From the NCBI GenBank assembly GCA_050297015.1, contig JBNKRZ010000011.1, positions 62,001 to 126,000 on the forward strand: a DNA stretch of 64,000 nt, read 5' to 3'. Below the pieces are notes generated by a model that was given only the letters and a program-made list of their open reading frames with translations, was not told the DNA's origin and searched no databases. The stretch comes from JACKJA01 sp050297015 (GTDB taxonomy: Bacteria; Pseudomonadota; Alphaproteobacteria; Micavibrionales; Micavibrionaceae). Below, in pieces: positions 25,281 to 35,266 of the stretch. Both the position numbers and the translations under genes were made by a program. Position 1 is the stretch's first letter. Every line of letters begins with the position of its first letter.

Positions 25281-27313
25281 TACTCTCCCCTAAATCCGAT
25301 ATTCGTTATTTTATGAGAATATATTTCCTGAGAGTCCTTACTCAAAAAGGACAGATCAGAATTCCCTCCCAAACGGGACATCACCTCCTCATACGTTCCT
25401 CTGTGCTTTTCATGGTAGGCACGCATATCATCACGGCTAATGGGGTTGATAATAGGAGACATAAAACGAGTGATGAGGTAAATCGGGAAAATTAATACAG
25501 GACGAACAAAGCGAGAAATCAAAGAGGCTTTCTTCCGCGTAAACAGCATTGACAAGGCATGACGAATATAGGGAGTTTTAGGTTCATTTTGCCTTAAATC
25601 GTACATCATATGCGAACAATCATCCCAAATTGTCTTAAATATTTTCTTCTTGATGGGGCGAGGCAGGCGGGTTCGATAAACACGATAATCGAGGAACAGC
25701 AAGCGATCCTCCTTTGCCAACTTCATCATCAAGTTACGATCTTCACACCGGTACACATTTTCATATCCGCCATAGGAAAGCAGAAAATCTCTTTTGGCTA
25801 TACCCGTCTGCTGACCGGCCATAAAAAAGTCATATCCTGCCGCATCTTCCATTTTGTGAAACAGCTTTACCAAATCCTGTAAATAAGGTTTCCATTCATC
25901 ATCTGCATCGATATGAAGCAAAACATATTCCCCGCGCGCCGCACGTATAGAAATGTTTCGCGTTTGCCCCAAATGCCTTTTCGGATCTCTTGGCAAAGAA
26001 ATATAACGAAAATTTGAATATGCTTTGGCCAGCTTTTCCAGCTCATCAAGGCTGCCATCATTCGACCCGTCGTCAATGACAACAACTTCGTATAATTTAT
26101 CATCAAGCTGATTCAGAACACTGGTTAAGGCCCGCTCCAACGTGTCAGCCATATTGTAATTACACACACAAACAGAATAACGAGGCGCGTCTTTATTCTG
26201 CCCATAATATCCCAGCCGTTCCCTTTCCTGTTCAACCTCCCGAAAATGATCCGGCCTTTTCAGAGCCAATTGCATCCGTCTGGGATATTTTTTTCTTGTC
26301 CGCTCGACAAGGCCGATCAAACTTAAACGCCGCAAAATTTGTTCTAAGGCCGCATCGGAATATTTCTTGCGGTTAATATCTAAAAACAATTCGTCCAGAG
26401 ACAAACGCAGGAAAGAACGCTCGACAACACCGAGCATCTTATTTAAATCGGAATTCCGTCCCAAGGCCATAGAACGTTCCGCACCCTGTTTAAAAATTGT
26501 CAAAAACTCAGCAAATTCAGGCTTACAGGCCACATAATTCGGACCATTTTCGAAACTGTTATCGGGAAAATCAAAATCCCTAAACCACACCCCCTCCTGA
26601 CGCAAAGGGCCTATCAAATATCCCATCTTCTCCAAATAATCATAATAATCGCCCAACATAGAATGGGTTTCACTATGCTTGACGTTATACTCAAACTGGA
26701 TGACATCAACCTTGCCCTGTGCAAGCATTTTCTCAAAACCTTTGAGCACATGAAGGTCATAGCCCTCCGCATCAACTTTCAGAAGATTAATGCGCTCTAT
26801 TTTGTTTTCTGCACAGTAATGATCTCCGGTCAAGCAAGGCGCCGTCAGAAGTTCGAACGCCATGTCCCCTTCACCCCTCACACCCGAAATCCCGTTGCGG
26901 GTTGGATCATCGGGATAGGATCGATATTCAATCTCACCAAGAACATCGGACAGAGCCGCATTGTTAATTTTCAGTTTTTGATTATCGCCATGACGCTTAA
27001 GACATTTTTCATACGTATCCTTGGTAACATCAAACAAATGCCCCTCATAGGTCTGTAAGCGCTCTACAACCATATCTGTGTAGGTTCCGATATGCGCGCC
27101 GACATCGAAATAAACAAAATCACCCTGATAATATCGCGCCAAAGCATCAAGAAAGTCCGTTTCTCCGTTCTCGTCAGAAACGTAAGAGAACCTAAACCCC
27201 TTATCTATATCGATATACATTTGGGCAAGAACAATCAATTTCCTGTGCAAGAAATCAACCGTGGACGCATGTGCCAGACATTTTTTTATAAACAGGTACT
27301 TTTTACTTAACAT
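25280..27313 (-). CDS. Bifunctional protein: FkbM methyltransferase fused to GT2 glycosyltransferase
   Basis: 677 residues from ATG 27313 (a GTG at 27331 would add six). The N-terminal half is an FkbM methyltransferase: VYFDVGAHIGTYTDM near 70, 'INLLKVDAEGYDLHVLKGF' near 190. The C-terminal half, from about 380, is a GT2 glycosyltransferase: YSVCVCNYNMADTLERAL, VVIDDGSNDGS, LLHIDADDEW (DxD), 'CEDRNLMMKLA'. The linker of about 100 residues holds a predicted helical stretch. One polypeptide could transfer and methylate a sugar in sequence. It shares codon use with neighbours. Confidence 0.85.
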   Translation of the reverse strand: MLSKKYLFIKKCLAHASTVDFLHRKLIVLAQMYIDIDKGFRFSYVSDENGETDFLDALARYYQGDFVYFDVGAHIGTYTDMVVERLQTYEGHLFDVTKDTYEKCLKRHGDNQKLKINNAALSDVLGEIEYRSYPDDPTRNGISGVRGEGDMAFELLTAPCLTGDHYCAENKIERINLLKVDAEGYDLHVLKGFEKMLAQGKVDVIQFEYNVKHSETHSMLGDYYDYLEKMGYLIGPLRQEGVWFRDFDFPDNSFENGPNYVACKPEFAEFLTIFKQGAERSMALGRNSDLNKMLGVVERSFLRLSLDELFLDINRKKYSDAALEQILRRLSLIGLVERTRKKYPRRMQLALKRPDHFREVEQERERLGYYGQNKDAPRYSVCVCNYNMADTLERALTSVLNQLDDKLYEVVVIDDGSNDGSLDELEKLAKAYSNFRYISLPRDPKRHLGQTRNISIRAARGEYVLLHIDADDEWKPYLQDLVKLFHKMEDAAGYDFFMAGQQTGIAKRDFLLSYGGYENVYRCEDRNLMMKLAKEDRLLFLDYRVYRTRLPRPIKKKIFKTIWDDCSHMMYDLRQNEPKTPYIRHALSMLFTRKKASLISRFVRPVLIFPIYLITRFMSPIINPISRDDMRAYHEKHRGTYEEVMSRLGGNSDLSFLSKDSQEIYSHKITNIGFRGE

Positions 27314-27340
27314 ATCGATTCTTCTGCGCACGTAATGGCT

Positions 27341-29158
27341 TTATTTTATTTTCAATACCGCGTTAACATCCTTGAGCACATTCTGAAAGCGCCACCATAA
27401 AAACTTGAGCGGCGCATATTTGTACCACTGTACAAAATCAGACGGATAGCGCTCAGACTCAGTGGGGATCAAAAGGAAATCAATTTGCCGCCGGATGTAT
27501 TTAGGCCCCGGCACCCGGACAAGCTTAAATTCATCATTGTCAGCATTCCGCGCCCCGCCGTTAATAAAGAAATGGTAATTACGTTCTTTAAAAAAACGCT
27601 CAAAATAGGCCGGATCGTCACCCGCGCGACGGATGTAATATTCAACATACTCAGAATAAATAACCGGCCGCGAAGCATCAATCGTCTTAACCGCAGACTT
27701 CAGAACATCGAGTTCCATGCCCTCAACATCAATTTTGATAAAATCAACGAGATCCGTAACGACATCATCCACCTTGATTAACTGCACTTCAATGGGGTCA
27801 ACGGTGCCCGCCGGCGGCGCATCCACCAAAAAATCACTGCCAGAGCTTTTGTACTTATTCTTTCGTTCCTGCACAAACAAGGACCCCGATTTGGAGGAAA
27901 CACCGTTATTGAATATTTCTCCCGTCAGGCCGTTATCCTTTATGTTCTTTTCAAGCATCTCAACCGTACGGGGGTTAGCTTCAAAGGCTATTAATTTCCC
28001 CTCCGGCCCCGCGGCATTTTTTAAGGGCACGGCAAAGGTTCCTATATGGGCACCGATATCCAAAACCGTATCCCCACCTTTGATGAAGCTTAAAACCATG
28101 CTGAGTTCGGGTCTTGTATGCGCGCCAAATTTTTGCGTTTGCACAATCGCCCGATCGTTTTTATACCCCGTATAAACGCCATAAGGTGATTCAACGGTCA
28201 CCCACTCACTTTCTTCATTCCCTTGCTCGACGGCATATCCCAACGGTTCCAAGGGAACCCCCATACGCTCCTCCAATTTTTTATTGGAAGCTTCATAGCG
28301 CCGATCAATTTCATCTGTAATATTTTTCGACATTTCCACTTTTTCCTGAGTTCCCTTTTTAATCATTTGAATCAGAGCCTCGTAAAGCGGACGCGGCAAC
28401 AATTCTGAAAACTTCACAGGGACCGGAACCCAACGGCGCAAACGGCGCAAACGGTTCGTCCCTGCACTATGCCCCGTATTTATAGCGGGTTTTTTCAAAT
28501 GCAACAAAATGACTTTCTCATCCACCCCCAGAAAATCCGCCATTTTCCGTGCGTATAAGGTAGGGTCCACCGCCATTAATTCCATGGGCAAAACCAGAAC
28601 ATTCTCCGGCCCAAACAAATCGTCGTAAATACGGACCAGCCGTTCATAATGAATCAAGTCAGTAAAACGAAAAAAGCGAAGCTTATTCGTCTGCTTGTAC
28701 CACTGCTCAAAAGAAACAGGCTTACCGCGGTGAATATCATGTGGCTCGAAAGGGTGATCGCGATACTGTGAGGATAAAATAGCCTTTTGCTCACGCACAA
28801 TCATAACAATTTTAAGCTGCCCTCCGAACACCTTAAATAAGCGCTCAGCCTTGGTTACGGCATCCGGATAGCCAAACAAAACCCCCACAGCATACTCATA
28901 GCTAAACAAAGCCGGTTTATCCGGGCAAAGAGCATAAACAGCCTCTTTATCCTTCACACATGCCGCCCCATCAAAATTCAAACCATCGGTTTTGAAAAGG
29001 TTTATATAAAAACGATTGAGGAGCTCATGGCGTTTTTCATCATCTTCCGCCATATGAACACCCTGATAGGCATAGTCTTCCAAAAACGGGAAAAGCTGGC
29101 GCTGCAAAAATGTACTTCCCGATTTCGGGAACCCAATGTGAAAAACAGGCTTCATCAT
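27341..29158 (-). CDS. Bifunctional protein: sulfotransferase fused to FkbM methyltransferase
   Basis: 605 residues. The N-terminal domain starts with the PAPS 5'-phosphosulfate loop GFPKSGSTFLQ (9-19) and has a 'MIVREQKAILSSQYRDH' segment (3'-phosphate binding, about 118-134), so it is a sulfotransferase. From about 340 the C-terminal domain is FkbM-like: TVLDIGAHIGTFAVPLK, IAFEANPRTVEMLEKNI, VDFIKIDVEGMELDVLKSA. This would both sulfate and methylate a glycan. Two consecutive ATGs (29158, 29155) are possible starts. The domain combination seems unusual. Confidence 0.85.
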   Translation of the reverse strand: MMKPVFHIGFPKSGSTFLQRQLFPFLEDYAYQGVHMAEDDEKRHELLNRFYINLFKTDGLNFDGAACVKDKEAVYALCPDKPALFSYEYAVGVLFGYPDAVTKAERLFKVFGGQLKIVMIVREQKAILSSQYRDHPFEPHDIHRGKPVSFEQWYKQTNKLRFFRFTDLIHYERLVRIYDDLFGPENVLVLPMELMAVDPTLYARKMADFLGVDEKVILLHLKKPAINTGHSAGTNRLRRLRRWVPVPVKFSELLPRPLYEALIQMIKKGTQEKVEMSKNITDEIDRRYEASNKKLEERMGVPLEPLGYAVEQGNEESEWVTVESPYGVYTGYKNDRAIVQTQKFGAHTRPELSMVLSFIKGGDTVLDIGAHIGTFAVPLKNAAGPEGKLIAFEANPRTVEMLEKNIKDNGLTGEIFNNGVSSKSGSLFVQERKNKYKSSGSDFLVDAPPAGTVDPIEVQLIKVDDVVTDLVDFIKIDVEGMELDVLKSAVKTIDASRPVIYSEYVEYYIRRAGDDPAYFERFFKERNYHFFINGGARNADNDEFKLVRVPGPKYIRRQIDFLLIPTESERYPSDFVQWYKYAPLKFLWWRFQNVLKDVNAVLKIK

Positions 29159-29180
29159 AGCTACATACGTTTCTTTTGTT

Positions 29181-30497
29181 TTATAGGGGCATGACCCTGG
29201 ATTTCAGGGCCCTCAACAAATCATAAATCCACACCTGAATTTCAAAGACGGAGGGCCATGGCATAATTTTACCAATCGTACTTTGTAAAAGAGTATTTCC
29301 CAATCTTAAAATTTTATAGTGATAAAATATATTCCTTAGTTTTCCGCGCGGTGGAGAAATACACCCCTTATTTAACCCTTCAAATAAATCAATCCACCGG
29401 GGGACGACTGCTGAAAAATCATATTGCGCCTTAATTCGTTCATAGCCCGCCTTTCCAAACCTTTCTGCCATCTCCGGGTTCGCCAGACAACGGCAAATAT
29501 TGTCGGCCAGTTGGTCTACCCCTCGCCCCAAAAGCCCCGTTTTTTTATGAAGAACCGTATCAAGCAAAGCGTAATAAGCGCCGCTAACAACGGCCGTTTT
29601 GCATCCCGACATTTCCACCGCGCTTACACAGCATGTCTCGGTTTTGCCCGTGGGATTCGCCACCCCGACAATCGCCCGGCGCAAAACATCAAATTTCTCC
29701 TTGCCCATTTGTCCATGAAATGTCACAGACGGATGGAGGTTTCCCGCCGCATCACACAAATAGGGCATAATATGTTCGCGCTCATAAGATTCATGCGCCA
29801 CCCCCAATGGCCCAACTTTTTCATCTTCGCCGTACATCTTAACCGAACCAATCACCGACAAACGCGCACGGGGAAATTTTTGCAAAACTTTAGGCCATGC
29901 CGCCGCAAGAACGTGAAATCCCTTCATGGGTACAAGCGCCCCCATATAAGCCACCAACAACGGATCTTTCTCCGGCGTTTGATCGGGTGCAAGACAACTA
30001 TCCAGATTAATACCGTTATCAATGTAAGCCAATTTAGGCTTTAGACGGGAATCCATCAGATAGTCATATTGCTCCCGCCCGACACAAACCAGCGCTTTAA
30101 AGTATTTTGAACACGCCATTTTCCGCAGGTGATCGGCACGCGGTGTCAACGCAGCCCGGCCAATGGAGGGCATTTTGATCCTGTCAATATGATCGAGAAT
30201 ATGATCCTCTTCACTCAAGCGCGGGCGAAAAACAAAGAAATCGGCACCGATCTCTTTGGCTTTCGAGGCCGCAGCCACGACATTATCGACTTGAAAAGAA
30301 GGAACGGAGGAAGGAAGCTTATCCGTATGGGCTGCCAAAATCACAGCCTCTATCTTCTCGCCTTGATATTTGTTTAAAAAATGGGGGAGCGCGGCATGAA
30401 GGTACGTCCCAGCCCCCGTGCCGGGATTACCCTGCTCCGGCTCAGAAAAATCTATCTTTGACAGGTGGCTATTATCGAGAAAAAAAGCGACCTTCAT
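29181..30497 (-). CDS. Glycosyltransferase family 4
   Basis: 438 residues, GT-B fold. N-terminal 'VAFFLDNSHLSKIDF' with the Gly-rich GTGAGTYLHAALP loop, 'VAYMGALVPMKGFHVLAAAWPKVL' at mid-protein, and C-terminal 'VANPTGKTETCCVSAVEMSGCKTAVV' with the Glu of the nucleotide-sugar site. It is the first gene of the leftward run 30.5 to 23.4 kb, and divergent from the pyruvyltransferase gene; both promoters must lie in 30498-30656. Confidence 0.85.
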   Translation of the reverse strand: MKVAFFLDNSHLSKIDFSEPEQGNPGTGAGTYLHAALPHFLNKYQGEKIEAVILAAHTDKLPSSVPSFQVDNVVAAASKAKEIGADFFVFRPRLSEEDHILDHIDRIKMPSIGRAALTPRADHLRKMACSKYFKALVCVGREQYDYLMDSRLKPKLAYIDNGINLDSCLAPDQTPEKDPLLVAYMGALVPMKGFHVLAAAWPKVLQKFPRARLSVIGSVKMYGEDEKVGPLGVAHESYEREHIMPYLCDAAGNLHPSVTFHGQMGKEKFDVLRRAIVGVANPTGKTETCCVSAVEMSGCKTAVVSGAYYALLDTVLHKKTGLLGRGVDQLADNICRCLANPEMAERFGKAGYERIKAQYDFSAVVPRWIDLFEGLNKGCISPPRGKLRNIFYHYKILRLGNTLLQSTIGKIMPWPSVFEIQVWIYDLLRALKSRVMPL

Positions 30498-30656
30498 TGC
30501 TCCTCCTTCATGATGAAGTGTCCTTGGTATTACACCTACAACGGTTTTTAAAGTTTAAAAAGCCCTCCGCTCAATATTGGTATATTGTTTCGGGATAAAT
30601 TGGTGTGTACATTAAGTTTCTCAGCATTCTACCGGAAACACGAAAAAACGTCAGTA

Positions 30657-31694
30657 ATGCCTCAATTTAAAAAAGACTTTATTGCCTTGTCCGAGATCAT
30701 CATGGATACAATTTTTGATGCTCTCATACCTTATCGCCCCCTATCCCGCTCATCACTCAAGGACATCATTTTCCCTACGTGGATTCCGGGGCACTATGTC
30801 TTAAATCAAAAAATGCAACGCGCCCAAATGCTATGCCGTCTGCGCGCTGCGGGGATAGACAATCCGGAAAAGCTTAAAATATGGTGGTCGCGCGGACTGG
30901 ATAATTTCGGCGATGAGCTGATGCCTTATCTTTTAGGACACACCGCCGGCATTGACTGCCAATTCGATCGTCATAAAAGCACTATCGCCATCGGCAGCAC
31001 CATTCGCTTTGCACACAATCATACAACGATCTGGGGGAGCGGCATTCTTAAACAAAACGAAACAATGAGTACGCACCCCCGCATTCTGGCCGTACGTGGC
31101 CCATTAACCCGCAAAAAAATGATCGCCAATGGCATAGAATGTCCGGAAGTTTACGGTGATCCAGCCCTCTTATTTCCGCTTTTTTATCCACCGAAAAGCG
31201 ACACAAAAACGACACAAACTCTCATTGCCCCACACTTCAAACACACAGCGTTAATGAAAGCCCACGAGAGCTTTGATTACCTTGATCTTCATGTTCACGC
31301 AATCCGGGAAATCGAAAATATCATCGACAAAATCACCAGTGCGCCCTGCGTCCTGACAAGCTCCCTTCATGTATTTATTTTTTGTGTGGCCTACGGCATT
31401 CCCGTTGCCGTATTCAAACTTGAGGAGCAAGGAATTGGCGGAGACAACATCAAATTCGATGATTTTTGTTCCGGTGCCGGAATAGCCCCCATTACGATCC
31501 ATACTCTTGATAACGACACCCCCGAAGGACTGAAAGAACTCTCTGCCAAAGCCAGGACATATAAAACAAACTGGTCACCGCTACCACTCTTGGAAAGCCT
31601 GCGCCCTTTATGCGATGGCCCTGCTCTATCCGCCTTCATCGAAAAACAAAAATCACAAAAAAATGCACAGCAATCAAAACAAACCTTTGACTAG
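30657..31694 (+). CDS. Polysaccharide pyruvyltransferase family protein
   Basis: 345 residues if ATG 30657 is used. A TTG at 30585 and an ATG at 30702 are alternatives. The family core is WWSRGLDNFGDELMPYLL, then 'AIGSTIRFAHNHTTIWGSGI', 'RILAVRGPLTRKKM' and 'VYGDPALLFPLFY', with 'TSSLHVFIFCVAYGIPV' near the end. Members add ketal-linked pyruvate from PEP to sugars of exopolysaccharides. It is likely part of the surface glycan locus. Confidence 0.83.
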   Translation: MPQFKKDFIALSEIIMDTIFDALIPYRPLSRSSLKDIIFPTWIPGHYVLNQKMQRAQMLCRLRAAGIDNPEKLKIWWSRGLDNFGDELMPYLLGHTAGIDCQFDRHKSTIAIGSTIRFAHNHTTIWGSGILKQNETMSTHPRILAVRGPLTRKKMIANGIECPEVYGDPALLFPLFYPPKSDTKTTQTLIAPHFKHTALMKAHESFDYLDLHVHAIREIENIIDKITSAPCVLTSSLHVFIFCVAYGIPVAVFKLEEQGIGGDNIKFDDFCSGAGIAPITIHTLDNDTPEGLKELSAKARTYKTNWSPLPLLESLRPLCDGPALSAFIEKQKSQKNAQQSKQTFD

Positions 31695-31771
31695 GATCAG
31701 GATCCCATTAGATACTGCGACAACCGTATTTGAAAAAGGCTGCCACTCACAATGAAACAAAAAACAAAACG

Positions 31772-32557
31772 ATGAAAAGACAACTGATACAAGCCTATAT
31801 AAACACCATGGGGCGCTTCCCTTCCCTAAATGCCAAAATTTTAAACATGGCGCTCAAGGCTGGTGGCTATAACGTCCACCACCAAAACAGCGGCGAAGAC
31901 CTTTTCGTGAAATCCATGGATAACCCGCAATTTTGCGTAGATGTTGGTGCCAACAGGGGGCAATACGCCTCTTTGCTTTTAGAACACACAAACGCGAAGA
32001 TTATATCTTTCGAGCCCAACCCCATTGTCTTCGAACGCCTTGCCAAACTTGCTGCGGCGCACCCGGAAAGACTACAGGCTATTAATAAAGGCGTCGCCGA
32101 TAAAAACACGACGCTCAATCTACATCATAGCGATGTAAGAAGAGATAAACGCGACGGTAGTGGCTTTGGCTCTTTCTCCGAAGAAGTTAAACAAATACCG
32201 GCTGTCGGCAGAGCCAACACAACAACCACCTCTGTAGAGGTCATTAAACTGGATGATTTCGCTCTTCCACAGGAGATTGATCTCATCAAGATGGATGTTG
32301 AGGGGTTCGAGTATGAAGTCTTAAAGGGAATGGAAAACATTATCCGGGATAAAAGGGTGAAATATATTCAACTGGAATATAATGCTCATCAATTCTACCG
32401 CGGCCATAACCTCGCTGAATTAGCCAAGTTAATGCCCGGATACCGTTGCTATCAACTCACGCGCTTTAACATGCTGGAACGCGATGCTTTCTTACCACAG
32501 ACGCAATACTACGCGCTATCAAACTGGGTTTTTGTGCGGGAAGATATCAAGCTATAA
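31772..32557 (+). CDS. FkbM-family methyltransferase
   Basis: 261 residues. FCVDVGANRGQYASLLLEH (SAM motif, about 52-70), 'ISFEPNPIVFERLAKL', and the FkbM signature 'IDLIKMDVEGFEYEVLKGM' (about 170-188). ATG 31772 is used; an upstream TTG at 31730 would lengthen it by 14 residues. It runs in the same direction as the pyruvyltransferase gene, 77 bases downstream of it, and converges with asnB after 5 bases. Confidence 0.86.
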   Translation: MKRQLIQAYINTMGRFPSLNAKILNMALKAGGYNVHHQNSGEDLFVKSMDNPQFCVDVGANRGQYASLLLEHTNAKIISFEPNPIVFERLAKLAAAHPERLQAINKGVADKNTTLNLHHSDVRRDKRDGSGFGSFSEEVKQIPAVGRANTTTTSVEVIKLDDFALPQEIDLIKMDVEGFEYEVLKGMENIIRDKRVKYIQLEYNAHQFYRGHNLAELAKLMPGYRCYQLTRFNMLERDAFLPQTQYYALSNWVFVREDIKL

Positions 32558-32562
32558 AAGCC

Positions 32563-34509
32563 TCACGAATGTACCGCATGTGCCGCACGATATTGATCGG
32601 ACAGGGCCCTATACCACATTTCCAGCAATACAATCCGATATAGCCCCTGCGCATTAATCGGCGCATTCCGCCCCTTACGGAATTCTCCTGCCATCTCCGG
32701 CAACATAATGCCCTGCTCAACCAAATGGCCGTTTTCAAGATGGTGAGCATAAGCTTCGGCCACACCGTAGGCCCAGACCCCTGCCGGTGCAATAAAACCG
32801 CTTTTGCGGCGCGCAATCGTCTGTTCCGGCAAATCACCTTTCAAAATCTCTCGCAACAAAGCCTTTTGACCGTCTTCATGATCGGGACGCGCCTTGCGCC
32901 GGGCCACGACTTTTTCAATCAAACGCACATCAAGCAACGGCAAACGCGTTTCAACACCGCTTGCCATACTGACACGATCACCGAGAGATAAGCTGTTCGA
33001 GGTCAACCACGTCTTGATATGCATATCCATGATCGTGATAGGGATATCTTCTTTCATCAAAGGGCGTTCCAAATGCGACGGGATATAGGCATTGCTTTTA
33101 TCAATACCGCTCATCGCCGGACCATACCAATTTTCACCCACCTGCATATGCTTTGTGAATTCAGGCGCCCCCGTTACAGCCATATAGATCAGCTGCCCCG
33201 GCGGAACATCCTGATCTATACAGGCCAAAAGCTTGCGACAGAAAGCGCGGAAAGCATCAGGTACTTTGGTTGTACGAGACAGCTTAAACAAAAGCGTGTA
33301 AAGCGCTTTGATATCCGTAAACGGCCCCACAATCGTGGCAAGACTTTGGAAAAAGGCGCGCTGTTCATTAAGCGTGACCGCACTGCGGATACGGTCATAG
33401 CCCCAGAATATCTCATCCCCGCCGATCCCGGTTAACAAGACCTTTATCCCCGCATCACTACAGGAGCGCGGAACAGCGTAGTGACCAAAGGCGGCGATAT
33501 CGGCAATCGGCTCATCAAGGATTGAAACAAGAGTTGGAAAAAATTCAACAAACTGATCGGTTGCCAGCTCCACCTCATTAAAACGGCAACCTAGAAATTC
33601 CGCAATACCTTTGGCCTCTTCACGTTCATCATAGGGCGGACGCCCCGGATAGCCGACACAAAAGGCCTGCATCGGATGATCGTACTGTTTAGCGGCAATC
33701 GCCGTAATCCCCGCAGAATCAATCCCCGCCGACAGAGCAACGCCAACCTCCACATCGGAACGCAAAGTCAACTTAACCGCATTATTAAGCTCTTCCCGAA
33801 TATCTTGTTTGGTAAGGGAATCGTCCGCCTCAATCGTGCGCAAATCCCAATATTCAGTTTCTTCGTAAGACCAGCTTTCGATGTCCAAAACCGCATAATG
33901 CGCGGCGGGCAACTTATGCACGCCCGCCAGCAAAGTGAACGGTTCCGGTGTGTACTGATAATGCATATACATATCGACAGCGGAAGGATCAAGGCGCGGC
34001 ATTTCCGGTAACAGGGGCACAAGCGCCTTGAACTCCGAAGCGAAAACAAACTGATTTTCGTCTTTAAAAAAGAGGAAGGGTTTTTCACCACAGCGGTCAC
34101 GCGCCATGAAGAGTTTTTTTGTTTGCCTGTCCCACAAAGCAAATGCAAACATGCCGCGAAACATACCCAAAGCCCGCGCGCCCCATTGGATATAAGACTT
34201 CAGAACAACTTCCGTATCGCTGTGCGTATCAAAGACAACACCTTCGGTTTTCAATTTCTCTTTAATTTCAAGATAGTTATAAACCTCCCCATTATAGACG
34301 ATCACATAGCGCCCGTCCTTTGTCTCCATGGGTTGGTGTCCCGCCGATGACAGATCAATAATGGAAAGACGCGCATGGCCAAGACTAGTGTGTTCGTCTT
34401 GATACAATCCTTTATCATCCGGCCCGCGATGGGCCATCCTTTGGATATCCCGCTCCTGCAAGGGAGTATCCAGACTGCTTCGCGCTATTCGTCCTATCAA
34501 GCCACACAT
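32563..34509 (-). CDS. asnB: Asparagine synthase (glutamine-hydrolysing), glycan-locus type
   Basis: 648 residues from ATG 34509, chosen so that Cys2 is the glutaminase nucleophile (MCGLIGRI). N-terminal Ntn domain with 'MAHRGPDDKG', 'YNGEVYNY' and 'HSDTEVVLK'. The synthetase domain carries the pyrophosphate loop SAGIDS (250-255). In surface-polysaccharide loci such enzymes often amidate uronic acids or act on sugar precursors rather than making free asparagine. That role is an inference. A sulfotransferase gene starts the same leftward group. Confidence 0.92.
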   Translation of the reverse strand: MCGLIGRIARSSLDTPLQERDIQRMAHRGPDDKGLYQDEHTSLGHARLSIIDLSSAGHQPMETKDGRYVIVYNGEVYNYLEIKEKLKTEGVVFDTHSDTEVVLKSYIQWGARALGMFRGMFAFALWDRQTKKLFMARDRCGEKPFLFFKDENQFVFASEFKALVPLLPEMPRLDPSAVDMYMHYQYTPEPFTLLAGVHKLPAAHYAVLDIESWSYEETEYWDLRTIEADDSLTKQDIREELNNAVKLTLRSDVEVGVALSAGIDSAGITAIAAKQYDHPMQAFCVGYPGRPPYDEREEAKGIAEFLGCRFNEVELATDQFVEFFPTLVSILDEPIADIAAFGHYAVPRSCSDAGIKVLLTGIGGDEIFWGYDRIRSAVTLNEQRAFFQSLATIVGPFTDIKALYTLLFKLSRTTKVPDAFRAFCRKLLACIDQDVPPGQLIYMAVTGAPEFTKHMQVGENWYGPAMSGIDKSNAYIPSHLERPLMKEDIPITIMDMHIKTWLTSNSLSLGDRVSMASGVETRLPLLDVRLIEKVVARRKARPDHEDGQKALLREILKGDLPEQTIARRKSGFIAPAGVWAYGVAEAYAHHLENGHLVEQGIMLPEMAGEFRKGRNAPINAQGLYRIVLLEMWYRALSDQYRAAHAVHS

Positions 34510-34516
34510 ATTAAAA

Positions 34517-35248
34517 TCACAGCAGTTTGTTTTCTTTAAAATATGATAAAACCGCTGGATTAAGCCCTTCTTCAAGTCTGGGAGCGAGAAAGTCCCGGAT
34601 CATAAGTTCTTCTTCATAGAAGGAATCCATTTTATCCGGCGGCGTACGTATAAATTTTTCAACCGTTCCTTCAGCGCTTTTTTCAGCATTATTGTTATCA
34701 ATCGCCCGATGCAATAAATCCGGCTCCACTTTTCCGAAAACAAAGCGCGCCATTTTTCCCCAGTTCGGTATTTCCTCTAAATACTGTTCCGCAAACAAAT
34801 CCGCATAGGTCAGAAAAAGTTTATTTGATTGACCGAGATTACGATAAACCTCATTGCTATACGTAATATAAAAATCCGCAAAAATCTGTTCGAGGTATTC
34901 CTCTATCGTGTACTGGAAATTCGGATCCTTTTTCTTGCGCCCCCTGTAGCGAGAAAAAGCCACTTTGGCCGGATGACGCGTAATAACAACAGCCGAACGA
35001 AAACTATAAAACTTCGGCAATACCACTTGCCCGCCAATCGCTTGCGTACAATGCGTCGGAACCAAATGATACCTGTCCTGCGTTCCGTATGCTTCCAATG
35101 GATTAGGCTGTTGCGCCCATATGCCTGTCGGATCCTCCCCCCGCAAAAACATGTCGTAGTGCCCCAACACGTTACATACCCAGCGCCGACCACTGAGTTG
35201 AAGAGAAACAAGAAATCTGTTTTTAAATTTAGAAAACATTAGGGACAA
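34517..35248 (-). CDS. Sulfotransferase family protein
   Basis: 243 residues. A divergent P-loop-like start (VSLQLSGRRWVCNVLG, about 14-29), the 3'-phosphate motif VVITRHPAKVAFSRYRG (about 87-103), and a helical C-terminus with 'RDFLAPRLEEGLNP'. The first motif departs from the usual 'PRSGTTWL', so PAPS use is likely but less sure than for the other sulfotransferases here. It is 7 bases upstream of asnB and 18 bases downstream of another sulfotransferase. Confidence 0.72.
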   Translation of the reverse strand: MSLMFSKFKNRFLVSLQLSGRRWVCNVLGHYDMFLRGEDPTGIWAQQPNPLEAYGTQDRYHLVPTHCTQAIGGQVVLPKFYSFRSAVVITRHPAKVAFSRYRGRKKKDPNFQYTIEEYLEQIFADFYITYSNEVYRNLGQSNKLFLTYADLFAEQYLEEIPNWGKMARFVFGKVEPDLLHRAIDNNNAEKSAEGTVEKFIRTPPDKMDSFYEEELMIRDFLAPRLEEGLNPAVLSYFKENKLL

Positions 35249-35266
35249 AACTCATTCATTCCGAGG

